This document shows, piece by piece, positions 35,796-47,384 of a stretch of DNA of 64,000 bases. Position numbers and translations under genes: made by a program. Source of the DNA: Sipunculus nudus. Taxonomy: Eukaryota; Annelida; Sipuncula; Golfingiida; Sipunculidae. Under the pieces are notes generated by a model. That model was not told the origin of the DNA. It saw nothing but the letters and a program-made list of their open reading frames with translations, and ran no database searches. The stretch covers positions 22,121,019 to 22,185,018 of the forward strand of contig CM049306.1 of NCBI GenBank assembly GCA_026874595.1. The letters run 5' to 3'. The number at the start of each line of letters is the position of its first letter. The first letter of the stretch is position 1.

Positions 35796-36716
35796 GCAAA
35801 GAGCAATGAAGAATGTTCCTCGTTGCGTAAACTTCTGCTAGAAAAACACACCACAGATACTTCGCTTTCGATTTTGCAGTCTGACGCAAATGCCGATATT
35901 TTACACCAGTCCTGGTCTAATGTTGTCTCCAAGTCGAGGTCGAAGACTTCAGGTAGTAGACAGAGATTCTCGAGTGCACCAGATAGCTCACAGAAAACTA
36001 AACCTAAACACAATTACCCTACAAGTGAAATCCATTCGAAGGAAAATAACAAGTTTTTCAACAGTACTGAAAACAAATCACTGCGCCCTGATCATGAATC
36101 ACCATCTATGGCACAAAATACCTCGTCTGAATCTTCATAGAATAAACGTTCTTCTAGACAGTGTCTGGTTATAGGTGATTCAATGGTAAGAAATTCAGGA
36201 ACATTACTTTCTCAGCGACTGCCAAACATTAAGACAAAAGTACTCAGCACAAGTGGACTAAAACTGGAGAAAGCCAAAGACCATATCACAAGAGCATCCA
36301 GAAACCTTAAGAAGGGTGATTACCTACTGCTGCAGATTGGAACAAATAATATGCACACTGATGATTCGATGATTCTCCTTGACAAATACAAAAATATTAT
36401 AGACTCTTGTGCCAACTCTCAATGCAACTACCACATTATTGTTTCAGCTATTCCTTACCAGTTTGGTGTCCATAAGGTAGAAATTAATAAAAGAATTAAG
36501 GGTATTAATGCTAGATTAGAAACAGAGTGCTCAAAACTAGAGAACGTATCCTTTATTCAATGCTGCCCTGACCTGTCTAGAAATAGTTTCAGCAAAGATG
36601 GAATCCACTTTTCAGATTCAGGAAGAATCACTTTTGTTGATCAACTTGTTAGTGCAATCAAGGAAATTAATAATTATTCAAATTTTACAAGGGAGCAGGG
36701 AATACAGTTGAGCTAG
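35796..36716 (+). pseudogene. LINE ORF1 with SGNH/GDSL esterase domain, one premature stop
   Basis: One frame runs from about 35796 to the TAG at 36714-36716, broken only by a TAG at 36138-36140. The first 110 residues are polar and Ser/Lys-rich. The second part is an SGNH hydrolase: VIGDSMVRNSG (block I, nucleophile Ser; GGT-GAT-TCA at 36174-36182), LQIGTNNM (block III Asn) near 36335, and KDGIHFSDSG (block V, Asp and His at 36597-36608). All expected catalytic residues are present. Esterase domains are known in ORF1 of CR1-group LINEs; their role in retrotransposition is unsettled. ORF2 follows about 65-250 bases downstream. The start codon is unclear because the first in-frame ATG is late; stop readthrough or sequencing error at 36138 cannot be excluded. 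Confidence 0.85.
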
Positions 36717-36779
36717 GGGTTCCTCAGCTAGTTACACCTAGCTGTCACATATCTACAGAGAGAATCGACAATGTGTCTT

Positions 36780-39700
36780 AAAACGAAAGTTTCTCTGATT
36801 CAACTATATCAGCTGATACCCATATTGAGCCTTCAAGCCTGTTTTCTTATGAGGCATCTATACTAAATGATACAGCCCTTGTTTTTGAAAGCAAATCTCT
36901 CTCTAATTCTTTTACATCATATGATGCATCATCTGAATCAGAATGTGATAACATATTAAAAAATATGAAGAAAATGAAAGGGATCAAATTAGTTCATCTA
37001 AACGTAAGAAGCTTAATTAACAAATATGATGAAATTTTGGATTTATTCCTAAACTCTGAAATACATATTATACCCTTAAATGAGACATGGTTAGATAGCT
37101 CAATTAGTGATAATAGCTATAGTATAAACATTCCAGGGTATGCACTCTTTCGTCATGATCGCAATAGACATGGTGGAGGAGTAGCGCTCTATGTTTGCAA
37201 CTCTTTATTTCCCGTCCTTTTGGACAACGTTGCAGAAAATATAGAAGCTATTTTTGTCAAAGTTAAATGTTACAATAGAAACGTCACCATTTCATCTGTT
37301 TATCGTTAACCTTCAGCTTCTTTAAACTTTATTGACAACCTGATTTCCTGTATAAATATTTCATTATCTTACGATTTTCCACTATTAATTTCTGGTGATT
37401 TCAACCTTGATATATCGAATAATTCATCAAAATCTAACGTTTTAACTGAGCAATTGTATGACCTCTTCCAATTACATCAGTTAGTACAAGAACCAACAAA
37501 GGTAACCCCAACATCTTCTAGTATCATTGACCTGATTTTCACTAATGTTCCAGAATACCACTCGACCACTGGAGTCGTACCTGTAACAATAAGTGATCAC
37601 TATATGCCGTTCACCGTTCTCACTTTCAAAACCAATCCACAACCGGGTAATACTATAAAAAAGAGATATTACAGGAAGTTTGACATACTCTCCTTTCGTC
37701 GAGATTTTTTTTATCACCAGCACTCAACTCTGTAAGAACGTTAAGCATTAATGATTTGGGTAAATTATGGAATATATGGAAAGAAGAATTTCTTAGAATT
37801 TGTCAAAAACATGCACCTATAAGAGTAATTAATATCTCAAATAAAAAAGTCCATGGATGACAAGTGATATCTTAAAACTTATTAGACATAGAAATAAAAC
37901 GCATAAACTTGCATGTAAAAATAAATCCCAACCTCTTCTATATAAATACAGGGCATTACGAAATTTCATTAGCACAAAAATAAGGTATGCGAAAAGAAAT
38001 TATATTCACAAAACTATCGATATGAATAAGGGTAATACAAGTCAAATGTGGAAAGCACTGAAATCTATTTTACCAAACAAATTGAACAATCGACCGTCTA
38101 CAAACGAAATTACACCAAATAAATTTAATCAGTATTTTAGCCAAATATGCGAATCTTTAGCAAAACGATTTCCAGATTCATCTGAATATCTAGGTGATAT
38201 GCCTACTTCTCGTACAAATGATCGCTTTTCTTTCAGGGAAATCTATGCAACTGAAGTTTTTAATGAAATTATTAAATTGAAAAATAGTTCTAAATTAGAC
38301 TTAATTAATATGGATACGCGCCTTATTCGTGCAGCGTCTGATCTGATTGCACCTAGTCTCGCATACCTGTTTAATATATCCCTTTCATCCGGACAACTAC
38401 CATCTGATTGGAAAAAAGCCAAGATTACACCTATTTATAAAGGAAAAGGAAAATGCAGTGAAATGACAAATTATCGCCCTATTTCAATAATCCCTCATGT
38501 TGCTAAACTTCTTGAGAAAATAGTTAAAGATCAAATAATGAAATTCGTCATAGATTATGACCTAATCTCGTATGATCAGCATGCATATTTACCCAACAAA
38601 TCAACTTCAAGTGCCCTTCATACCTTTATTGATGACATTTGTTCACATATGGACAGAGGAGATATCACCGCTGCTTGCTATCTCGATCTAACTAAAGGTT
38701 TTGACACAATAAATCATCCTATACTCATCTATAAGCTAGGCCTGCTAGGCTTTACTATGAAGACCAGAACCTGGTTTAGGGCTTATTTAAAAGATCGTCA
38801 ACAAATAGTACATTGTAATGGCAAAACTTCCAGGGTACAAACAGTTAATATAGGAGTGCCCCAAGGTACTGTTTTGGGTCCTGTTCTCTTTCTTTTATAA
38901 ATCAATGACCTTTTCCATTGCCTAAGACCTGCAAAATGCATCGCTTATGCTGACGATACCACCATCTATTGTCATGGTTCTACCGTATCTGTGGTGCAAC
39001 AAACCTTACAACAAGCAGTAAATGCTGCTTGCAGCTGGTTCGATGCTAACAAGTTAACCATAAATATTAACAAATCTACTGTCATGTTACTGGGTACAAA
39101 AAATCGTGTAAATAACCATGACCTTTGTATCACTGCCAATGACGTACATTTCCAAGAATCAACGGAAACCAAACTATTAGGTGTAACTATTGATTCTAAT
39201 TTATCATGGTTCTCACATGAAACTACCCTATGTAAAAAGTTGTCACCAAACTTAGCACTGTTACACCGCCTTAGTAAAGTACTATCCATAAATACATTAA
39301 TAACAGTCTATAATACCATGATCCAGCCACATATCGACTATGCCATAAGTGTATGGGGCAAAACGAAATCCTCAATTTGCCACAGAAAACTGAAAAAAAA
39401 TTCAAAATCGTGCAGCACGTATTGTTACCAGCTGCTATGATTTTGAAATCCCAAGTGCCACTCTGATACAACAGCTACAATGGCTAACAGTCTCTAAACG
39501 CTGTGAATATTTCATATGTATCCTGATGCATAAATATGTCAATCAAATGAATATCCATAATCCAAAACAGTTCATATGGGTCAGTGATACGCATGATCAT
39601 TCTACCAGATCCGCTGAAAGTGGCCTTCTGTTATTGCCAAAACCGAAAAATGAATTCTTCACAAATAGCTTCTTATACAGAGGCCCTTCGGTATGGAATA

Positions 39701-39780
39701 CCTTACCATACGAGATCAGATCTATAAAATCTTTAAATACTTTTAAACATAAGACCAAAGCGTTTCTTTTAAAGTCTTAG
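36780..39780 (+). pseudogene. CR1/L2-type LINE ORF2 (endonuclease and RT), lightly broken
   Basis: APE endonuclease: GIKLVHLNVRSLINK (about 36985), LNETWLD, GGGVALYV, SGDFNLDI and ISDH (37454-37735), with one TAA at 37307-37309. A frame change in a T-run near 37705 and another in an A-run near 37845 lead to the RT frame 37857-38900: WKKAKITPIYKGKG, NYRPISIIPHVAKLLEKIV, AYLPNKSTSSALH, CYLDLTKGFDTINH (first Asp), GVPQGTVLGPVLFL. A TAA at 38898-38900 stands where relatives have Tyr in LFLxYINDL. The same frame goes on to 39440 with catalytic AYADDT intact (38943-38960), then an A-run frameshift near 39400 leads to the C-terminal part 39526-39780. All frame changes seen lie in homopolymers, so some could be assembly errors; the two Tyr/Pro-to-stop changes less likely so. 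Confidence 0.87.
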
Positions 39781-40255
39781 TATTACAACCTAAAGACAAT
39801 GTTATTTCCTAATATGCATCGTCAATACCCGTCTTTATTATTCGGATTCTTTTATAACCGCGTCTATACTAGTTTTTATGATTATTGTGCATTTTACTCA
39901 TTTTCTTACATACATTACCCTTTGAATGTATTACGAAGTTTTATATACGACTATGTTGTTCACGTATAAAGTGAATTTTACCTATTGTAGCGTTTAATGT
40001 ATTGTAGCATATCATGGCTGACTTATTTTTCGTGTATATAATATTTATGTATATGTATCTTTGATGATTCATATATTGTGTTACATATGCATACTGTATA
40101 TTTTATAATCTTTGTACCAGGTATTTATATCATGTTTTAAGGTTCCAGGGCCCTGTGGAAGAACAGACTGTATTACTGAACAGGCTACCCTGTATAAATA
40201 TATTGAAATAAATAAATAAATAAATGAATGGCATTTCCCTGTGGAAAAGGCTTGG

Positions 40256-41283
40256 TACTCAGTTAACGTGCTCTCTTACTGATAATCTGTTAACGTGCTC
40301 TGTTACTGATTATCAGTTAACATGCTCTGTTACTGATTATCAGTTAAATGCTCTTTTACTGATAATCAGTTAAAATGCTCTTTGACTGATAATCAGTTTA
40401 CATGCTCTGTTACCTACAATCGGTTAACATGCTCTGTTACTGATTATCAGTTAAATGCTCATTTACTGATAATCAGTTAAAATGCTCTTTGACTGATAAT
40501 CAGTTTACAAGCTCTGTTACCTATAATCGGTTAACATGCTCTGTTACTGATTATCAGTTAACATACTCTGTTACTGATTATCAGTTAAATGCTCTTTTAC
40601 TGATATTCAGTTAAAATGCTCTGTTACAGATAATCAGTTTACATGCTCTGTTACCTATAATCAGATAACATGCTCTGGAACTGATTAACAGTTAAACTGC
40701 TTTTTAAATGATCATCAGTTATATTGCTCTGTAACTGATAATCAGTTAACATGCTCTGTTTCTGAAAATCAGTTAAAATGTTCTGTTACTGATAATCCGC
40801 AAAAATGCTCTGTTACTGATAATAAGGTTACATGCTCCGGTACTGATTGTCAGTTAACATGCTTTGTAACTGATAATCAGTTTACATGCTCTGTTAATGA
40901 TAATTAGTTAGCATGCTCTGGTATTGATTATCAGTTAACATGCTCTGTTACTGATTATCAGTTAACATGCTCTGGTACTGATTATCAGTTAACTTGCTCT
41001 GTTACTGAAAATCAATTTAAATGCTCTGTTACTGATAATCATTTTATATGCTGTTTTACTGAACTTGCTCTGTTACTGATAATCAGTTTGCATGCTCTTT
41101 TGCCTATATTCAGTTAACATGCTCCGGTACTGATAATCAGTTAACAGGCTCTGTTACTGATGATCAGTTAAAATGCTCTGTTACTGATAATCAGTTTACA
41201 TGCTCTGTTACCTATAATCAGTTAACATGCTCTCTTACTGAGTATCAGTTTACATGCTCTGTTACTGATAACCAGTTAACATC
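40256..41283. repeat. 27-bp minisatellite, about 38 units, with internal dyad
   Basis: Units of the type ATGCTCTGTTACTGATAATC plus AGTTAAC fill just over 1 kb, starting about 30 bases after the LINE tail. Each unit contains ACTGAT-A-ATCAGT or ACTGAT-T-ATCAGT, so its core is a perfect dyad. Variant units with CCTATAATCGG recur near 40413, 40520 and 40653, pointing to 4- and 5-unit higher-order repeats. No unit is a spacer-like unique sequence, so it is not CRISPR-like. Some units have lost one A (26 bp). Confidence 0.95.
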
Positions 41284-42591
41284 ATTTGTTTATAACACCT
41301 TGAAAAGCCTACGGCGACGTCATTTATCAGAAACTACGGCACTGTTTATGGCGGATGAGCTCGGCCAATGGGGAAACCCGAACAAGACGTTCCGGCCAAT
41401 GAGGCGCACACACAAGAGTAGTTAATATGCGAGTAACTATTATAAGACTTGCTGTAATTTGATAGGAATTCAATGGCCTATTGGTTGCTTGTTACTGAAA
41501 GTTATGGTGCAGAGCAGTAATTTTCTGATTATTTATACACCATCCCATAAATACATCTTGTCCTATAATTTGACAAGCTGGTATAAGGAAGAATATTATG
41601 TGACAATTTTGCCAATTACTCCTGCAAGCTGCGGGTAATAAACAAGAAAGAAAATATTAGCAAGATAATCTGACAGGCATGCAGAAACAAAACGATATGG
41701 TTGGTGTTAATAACAATTTAAAAGTATATGTAATTGAAAAAAATCAGTTTGCCCCATTAGGCCTAATATTACTTTAATCTGGATACATTACATCTTATGC
41801 TCCCATATCCACCGCCATGTTCGTCACAGGAGACGTTTGAGATTACTGCTTAATTAATTTCTAACTTTAAGTAATTGACAATTATTATGAGGTTGGCCTA
41901 AAGCAACTGGCAATTGGTTTTCTTCGGCAGATGCAAGGTTTAATAGACGGAATGATCAATACTTCGGGTTTAACATAGGCCTAGTACTCTGGGAATTGTC
42001 TTCGAGCTTGCATGCACCAAACGGGACAATTATTATTGCTCAAGTCTAGGCAATCAAAAAGTCGTGTCCCACAATTCAATACGACGTTGGGCAGGAAATG
42101 AAGAGGACGTGTACCCTTCAACCAGAGCTCGTTTCTACTTAAAAAAAATGAACCTCTTCCAGTGAGGCAGTGTGGGGCGGCCGAGACTTCACCAGTCACA
42201 ATTGTCATACTAAAATCAAATTGTGTTACATTTCAAGGAAACACCTACTGTTTGCATTTCTCACGCGTATGCGTATTTTCAATAGCCCAAACCGCAAAAC
42301 CACCCATGTTATTTAATTTAACTTGAAAGAATCTTTGTTCGACATATTTGAACGGACTACGTTACCCTCTTCATTACGTTTATAACTAGTCTATTAGAAG
42401 CCCCGGACACTGTGGGTGCCAGATTTTGACTCCCGGTTCTGTGATTGGTCGAGCAGATGAATAATCTGGACAACGGAAGTTATCTCCTATTTATTGTAAC
42501 ATGCATATAATTATTGTGCAAGTATAAAGGCGCAGGAATTCAGATTTTTTTCAAGTACTGGAAGGGTTTGGGTTCAAAGTTTTGTTAAAGC

Positions 42592-42594
<3 letters not shown>
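41284..42594. other. No gene seen
   Basis: No supportable gene or repeat. Minus ORF 41981-42208 (75 codons) lacks recognisable motifs. Confidence 0.4.

Positions 42595-42645
<51 letters not shown>
42595..42645. repeat. (TC)n microsatellite
   Basis: About 24 CT units. Confidence 0.95.
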
Positions 42646-42649
<4 letters not shown>

Positions 42650-43536
42650 ATTAGTTAGTGTCTAACGATAACGATCATTGCATCTTTGTAAGGTAATAAG
42701 TATGATTAGATAAATTGTACATTTAAAAATAACAATTAGTTGAGGACACAAGGAGACGCAAACGTAAAGGGCCCAATTATAAAGGATATATATGCAAATG
42801 GTCTCAGGCTGTGGTCAACAACTAGCCTTGATAAAACATTTGAAACAAATTATGGTTATTGTTGTTTCATATGATTTTGTGCCAAATTGTTGCATAATTC
42901 TCATATTGGACAAAAACCCCAGTGGTCGGGAGCCGGGTGCGTTATACTTGATCCCTAACAGGCACCCACCTACGTACCCTCCTGAATCCGCCCCTATACT
43001 GAGACGCAACGCCGGAGATCTTGATAGCTTGGCTGCAGATATCACGCAGGAAGCTCGTGGCCTTTACTCTCTTAAATTGAAAGAGACATATATGTCCGTA
43101 TAAGTTTATTGTGAATGCAGGTTTCTTTGAGCTGAGTGGGCGAAAAAAAAACCTGGTGCCTGGAACAGATAAGGTGACCTTGATGCTGGAGCCAGTGTGA
43201 GCTATGTAGACCTCCAAAGACTCTCTGGTTATCGCTTAGACCTGCTTATGTAATTGATTCACAGCTCCTCCAGCTCGCATACAAGGACTGGTAAGAAAAA
43301 TATATTGTGCATGTGTTGTTTCAGAGAAGTACCCTCCTTAAAAGTGCAAAGGTCTAAGGGTTGAATAATTTCATATGATTATCATTATGAAGCTTGTCTC
43401 ATAAATTTTCAGGTCCCTTATTGAGGGAAACAGAGGTAATCTAAGAATATGACAATGTAAAAGTTGATTCTCACACCATGTGCACAGAGGAGACTCCCTA
43501 TTTCAACTATGTCAACTTATAAATAATCATTATACA
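42646..43536. other. No gene; GCGGATTC-type remnant near 42895-42995
   Basis: Reverse-complemented, 42985 begins GGGGCGGATTCAGGAGGGTA, a remnant of the same dispersed family as 4161-4350. ORFs at 42792-43217 on both strands are chance frames with no domain. Confidence 0.45.
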
Positions 43537-43720
43537 GAGGCGGATCCAGGATATTTTAAAAAAAAGGGTGCAGCCCATGAAGATTTATGAGAAAACCTTA
43601 AACATCCCTAGGTTTGGAAAATGGGCGGTTTAGGCTGCACAAATAGTTTGAAACACTTAAATGATTGCGACAGCTGATTAAGAGTTGACCCGCCTGGAAA
43701 AGAGGGGATGCACACCCACT
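43537..43720 (+). repeat. GCGGATCC-family end, plus strand
   Basis: CAGAGGCGGATCCAGGATAT followed by an A-run and GGGTGCAGCCC matches the family end at 4161-4350; the inner part is not repeated within the window, so the right limit is arbitrary. Confidence 0.4.
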
Positions 43721-43849
43721 GACTTGAATCGATAATAACATTAAATGTTACATCCGTGTGAAGGTTAATAAGCGGGAAAAAGTCAGCAGTACAGCGCATA
43801 CCCAGTTTCATTGGATAGGACCGTCTTAAACGTATTAATTAAATACCTA

Positions 43850-44170
43850 CCGGCACTGGCTTCTGTGGCTTAGGGGTAAAGCATATAAAAACCGAGGGAC
43901 CGAAGTCGGAATCACAGCAGAGGCGGTGAGATTTTTCAAGGTCGGCTTCCACCCAGATTGAGCGCTTAATGGAAAGGCCGTGCCCGACGACCGTGTTTCA
44001 CTCACAGGCGAGTGTGCCTTTCGGAGGTACCTCGTTGGTATGACCCAGTAATGGGGACGATTACACACAAAGGTCTCGCAGGTGCAGTAGTCACCGGGCT
44101 GGTTTACACCAGGATATAAACGAGTCATTGGTCCGAAACCGGAATTGAATTCTGCAAATGTACATATACT
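43850..44170 (+). mobile_element. tRNA-derived SINE, plus-strand copy
   Basis: Begins CCGGCACTGGCTTCTGTGGC with A box TGGCTTAGGGG (43866-43876) and a degenerate B box near AAGTCGGAATCAC (43902-43914). The body and tail match the minus-strand copy at 34361-34723: ACCTCGTTGGTATGACCCAG, TAATGGGGACGATT, CAGTAGTCACCGGGCTGG, TTCTGCAAATGTACATATA. It is about 40 bases shorter. The long minus ORF 43847-44128 is a chance frame. Finding both copies defines the unit as about 320-360 bp. Confidence 0.8.
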
Positions 44171-44374
44171 TGTTTAAGCTATCATTTAAGAAATGTTACC
44201 TCCGAAAGAAAATATAAAACAATTACTTCTCTTGCGATCGATCGGCGATTGGTCAGTAAGTAGTTGTGTTCTGAATTAAACTTCTGTAAGATTTGGAAGC
44301 TACTCAAATTTGTTTAGAATACCGCATGATTCACTCATTTTCTTGTAAATTTGATCAAAATCATACAATGCTAA

Positions 44375-44694
44375 GGCCAAAAAAATAAAAGGGTATGGTT
44401 CTCAGGCACTTTTTTTAAGAAATCAATGCGGGCGGGCGGAATTTTATTTTTGACCTTTTTTTTTGTATGTTTCGATAAAATTTCATATGATCAGGGAAAA
44501 GCATGTAAATGACAGGTTTTTTCTTGCTAAACAGGTAAAAGCACTACATAACAAAGGAAATCGTATCGAAATTGTATTATTTTATCATTTTGAATGATGA
44601 AATCAAAATAAAAATGTTTGATGCGGGGGTTTAAAATTGACGCGGGCGGTGCCTGAGAACCATACCTTTAATTTTTTTTTGGCCTAATCTCTAG
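44375..44694. mobile_element. Harbinger-like MITE (320 bp) with TAA TSD
   Basis: Ends GGCCAAAAAAATAAAAGGGT and, inverted, GGCCAAAAAAAAATTAAAGG continue into a common GTATGGTTCTCAGGCAC, giving inverted repeats of about 37 bases. TAA lies directly outside both ends (44372-44374 and 44695-44697), the 3-bp TNA/TWA target of PIF/Harbinger elements. A GCGGGCGG/GACGCGGGCGG motif lies just inside each end. There is no coding capacity. The family name rests on target duplication and size. Confidence 0.75.
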
Positions 44695-44807
44695 ATGATC
44701 GTCAATACATCCCGGAGTTAATCTCATCATTAAGTGGCTAGGTTTGTTAAAGGACCTGAGTAATGCAGATAAATAAATGTACAAAACATCATATCCCAGA
44801 CGGATAT

Positions 44808-45595
44808 TGTTACAGGTGCTCTTTTTATTGTGTGACACGGGCGTAACTCGTGTGGTGACACCCTCGCCGGGCCGTTTGTTACATTCGCAATTTAATCCGT
44901 ACTGGTTGAACTCTTGTTGTCATGCTGGCTTGGGGCGAGCTCACGTGTACACTATGGTGTGTAGAGGCACGTTCTTCTAGATGATTCCTGTAACGCGTAT
45001 TTACTGTGTTGTGTCAGATCTTTTATACTGTTCGAGAAGTGAAAATTCTCGGCTTGGGGTGAAGAGTATATAAAGGAGCTGTGTTTTAGAGCCGAGAGCA
45101 GCAGCAGAGAGATTTCCAGCGGACGCAGAAGCGTGTGTCAGTTTCTGGTATCCTTATCCGACGAGTGCGGAAAATATGGATTTTCTAAGACTTTCTCCTG
45201 GATTTTGTGACGAGTCTTGTTTGGACTTCAGTTTACTTTCTGGATTGTTACACCGGACCGTCATTCTCCGAGAGTATACATTTAAAGAACTTATCGTTGT
45301 GACGGTGGTGGTATCCAGGTACTGTGCACTTTGTGTATTTTACCTTGTGATTGTATTGATTTGTTGTTATACCGCTGTTTTACTGTATAATTGTATTGAT
45401 TTAGGGTATTGTAATGTAAGGGTTGTTTTAAGAATAAATTATGGTTATTTGTTAACAAAAAAAACCACTGACTTCTTTATTCATTCCCGAGACATTTCAC
45501 GCTGCCTAGTGTTTCAGAATCTGATTTTTTTTATCTCCATTTCAAATTTGTGTTCATCACACATACGTGATCTGTTTATATTAGGTTCCGAAACA
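44808..45595 (+). mobile_element. Solo gypsy LTR (788 bp)
   Basis: TGTTACAGGTGCTC start and GGTTCCGAAACA end; ATAT precedes (44804-44807) and follows (45596-45599), a probable 4-bp target duplication. TATA box TATATAAA at 45067-45074, AATAAA at 45433-45438. It matches the LTRs at 13265 and 31666 along its length; a deletion of about 25 bases occurs near 44935 relative to 31666. ORFs 44777-44980 and 45176-45601 are chance frames of the LTR. Confidence 0.88.
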
Positions 45596-45599
45596 ATAT

Positions 45600-46700
45600 A
45601 AATATTGAAGGATAATACAAATATGTCTGTTATTATGTGCATTGAATGGTTAACACATTGTATATGGTGTAATATTTTTTTTGAGTGAATGTATCTACCA
45701 CTTTTTAAATGTGAAGGTGGGAATGTCATCTATGTAAGTTAGTTTTGTTTTGGATACCTAAGAAACATATCTGATTTAAAACATTCCATTATTAATGTAT
45801 CATTTCAATGATGGAAGATGAGAAAATGTGAGAAACCACACGTGTACAAATTGGTTTCACATAAATCAGATCTGTTACTGACACCTTCTTAAATTCGGTA
45901 AACGTATCGTTCGTACAATGCGGTAATGAATTTGTGTTTTTGTAAAATTATTCAAACGAGAGAGGATGTATATATAATTAATTTTGGACTAAATGGTCAA
46001 AGATGTACCACCCTGGAAAAAAAAGAGCGTCTACTTCAGCACCACAGGAAAACGGAAGTTAACAAATGACTATGATAAACGAAATCATGATAGGCTTAGT
46101 TAAAGTCAAATAAATGGACACCCTACTGGTCCCGGTATACGCTCTGTTGAGTACATTTGCCAATCACTTCTGCGTTTTCTACAGAGGACATGACCTAGCT
46201 TGACGACATGTGACGTGAAAGAAAGTGACAATGGTCCGGGAAGGGAGACTGTTTGCCCGGAGGCCATGGGAAAGCTCCCCAGCAGACCTAGGGATTAATA
46301 GTCCCCCGGGGGACGCGCAAGCAAGAAAATGTCATTTTTCCTTTGAAGTGTGGCGGGATGCCGGTGTGTCGATTTCAAATCACCCCCCGTAATTGAAATC
46401 AGTTTCAGATTACCCCCGGGGTTGACCTTAAATCAATTTCAGATTACCCCATACTATTTCAGATTGTCCTAGCAAAACAACTGTTTTTATATTTATTAAC
46501 TACAAATTCTTGTACAATATTTGTCTTCTTGATTTCTAAATTATTGAATGTTTTATGTTCGCATGACACGTGTTCACGTAAACCAGGTTTGTTGAAATAA
46601 TACATCATGAATTGAAAGCATAAGGTATTATCGTTTAGTTAAATCGGGGAGTTCACGTCCAATCTATACCCCTATGAGTGATCAAGCTCGGATATAAGAA
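45600..46700. other. No gene; TTTCAGATTACCCC repeats
   Basis: No supportable gene. Near 46370-46470 the string TTTCA(G/A)AT(T/C)ACCCC recurs about four times at uneven spacing. Confidence 0.4.
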
Positions 46701-46703
46701 TAC

Positions 46704-46727
46704 GGGGATGGGGGGTGGGGTGGGGGG
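46704..46727 (+). other. G-quadruplex-type motif
   Basis: Four runs of four to six G separated by loops of two, one and one base fit the standard G-quadruplex pattern. It lies outside any recognised element. Confidence 0.6.
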
Positions 46728-46742
46728 TAGCCTGAAATGGGG

Positions 46743-47384
46743 TTAACCTGCAGACTTTACACTAGTTGGAGATAATTGGATTGTCTTCCTGGTGATATAC
46801 CCTGAGGTAAGGAGCGAAATCAGTGACGAAGACCAGTAGCAAGACACTACATCACGTGCCCTTAACGCAGAGCTTCCGAAGTTTTGGTGATAGATAGTTC
46901 TACTTGTAGATGCTTGCCTTTGCTGTTGATCCACAAAAGAGACATGATCGTCCGCAATACGGTAATTCTTTACAGCGTTCATGATCGATTAGTCCTTTGT
47001 ACAGGCTGTAACGACCTGTATTAATCACATGATAAGATCTTGCCAAACTTCTTATGTTTCCTAAAAACTTCGTAACGAGGGAAGAAACACACCACTAAGT
47101 CGTGAAGCTGTTATCACACTTTTTTTCATGATGGGAATACCTTGTTAGAATCCGGATTATCACTCTATCTCTATAGATTATAATGTAATTTAGAAATAAG
47201 TTAATTAGTCACAGCCAAGAACATCACAGATCATAAAGATTTTATGTGAAAACCCCATATAGCCGTGATGCTGGCCTTACTCAGCGGTTCTGTGGTGGTT
47301 TCTGTCCTAGCGCGCCCCTACAGATTTAAATTTGTAAGCATATTAATAATGAATAATACAATCAATATATCCGTGATTGGTCGA
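46743..47384. other. No gene seen
   Basis: Short ORFs 46743-46982 (minus) and the start of 47265-47561 have no recognisable domain. Confidence 0.35.

Larger units (their letters stand above)
35450..40230 (+). mobile_element. CR1/L2-type LINE, moderately decayed, with 3' (TAAA)n tail
   Basis: A 5' leader of about 350 bases (start uncertain), ORF1 with an SGNH esterase domain, ORF2 with APE endonuclease and RT, a 450-base 3' region and a short AAATAAATAAATAAATAAAT tail at about 40208-40228. Tail, esterase ORF1 and the RGPSVWNTLPYEIR C-terminus are features of the CR1/L2 group; the exact clade cannot be fixed by eye. Defects are few: one stop in ORF1, two stops and about three homopolymer frameshifts in ORF2. 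It is much younger than the L1-like LINE upstream. Confidence 0.85.

Noticed and set aside
40256-41283. CRISPR-like array of short repeats
   Set aside because: The 27-bp units are contiguous with no unique spacers, and the context is eukaryotic; it is a minisatellite.
43866-43914. Functional tRNA gene
   Set aside because: A and B boxes are present but the acceptor stem does not pair and the sequence continues into the SINE body shared with the 34.4-kb copy.
44808-45601. ORF 45176-45601 (141 codons) as a membrane protein
   Set aside because: It lies wholly within a solo LTR, and related LTRs carry stops in the same frame.
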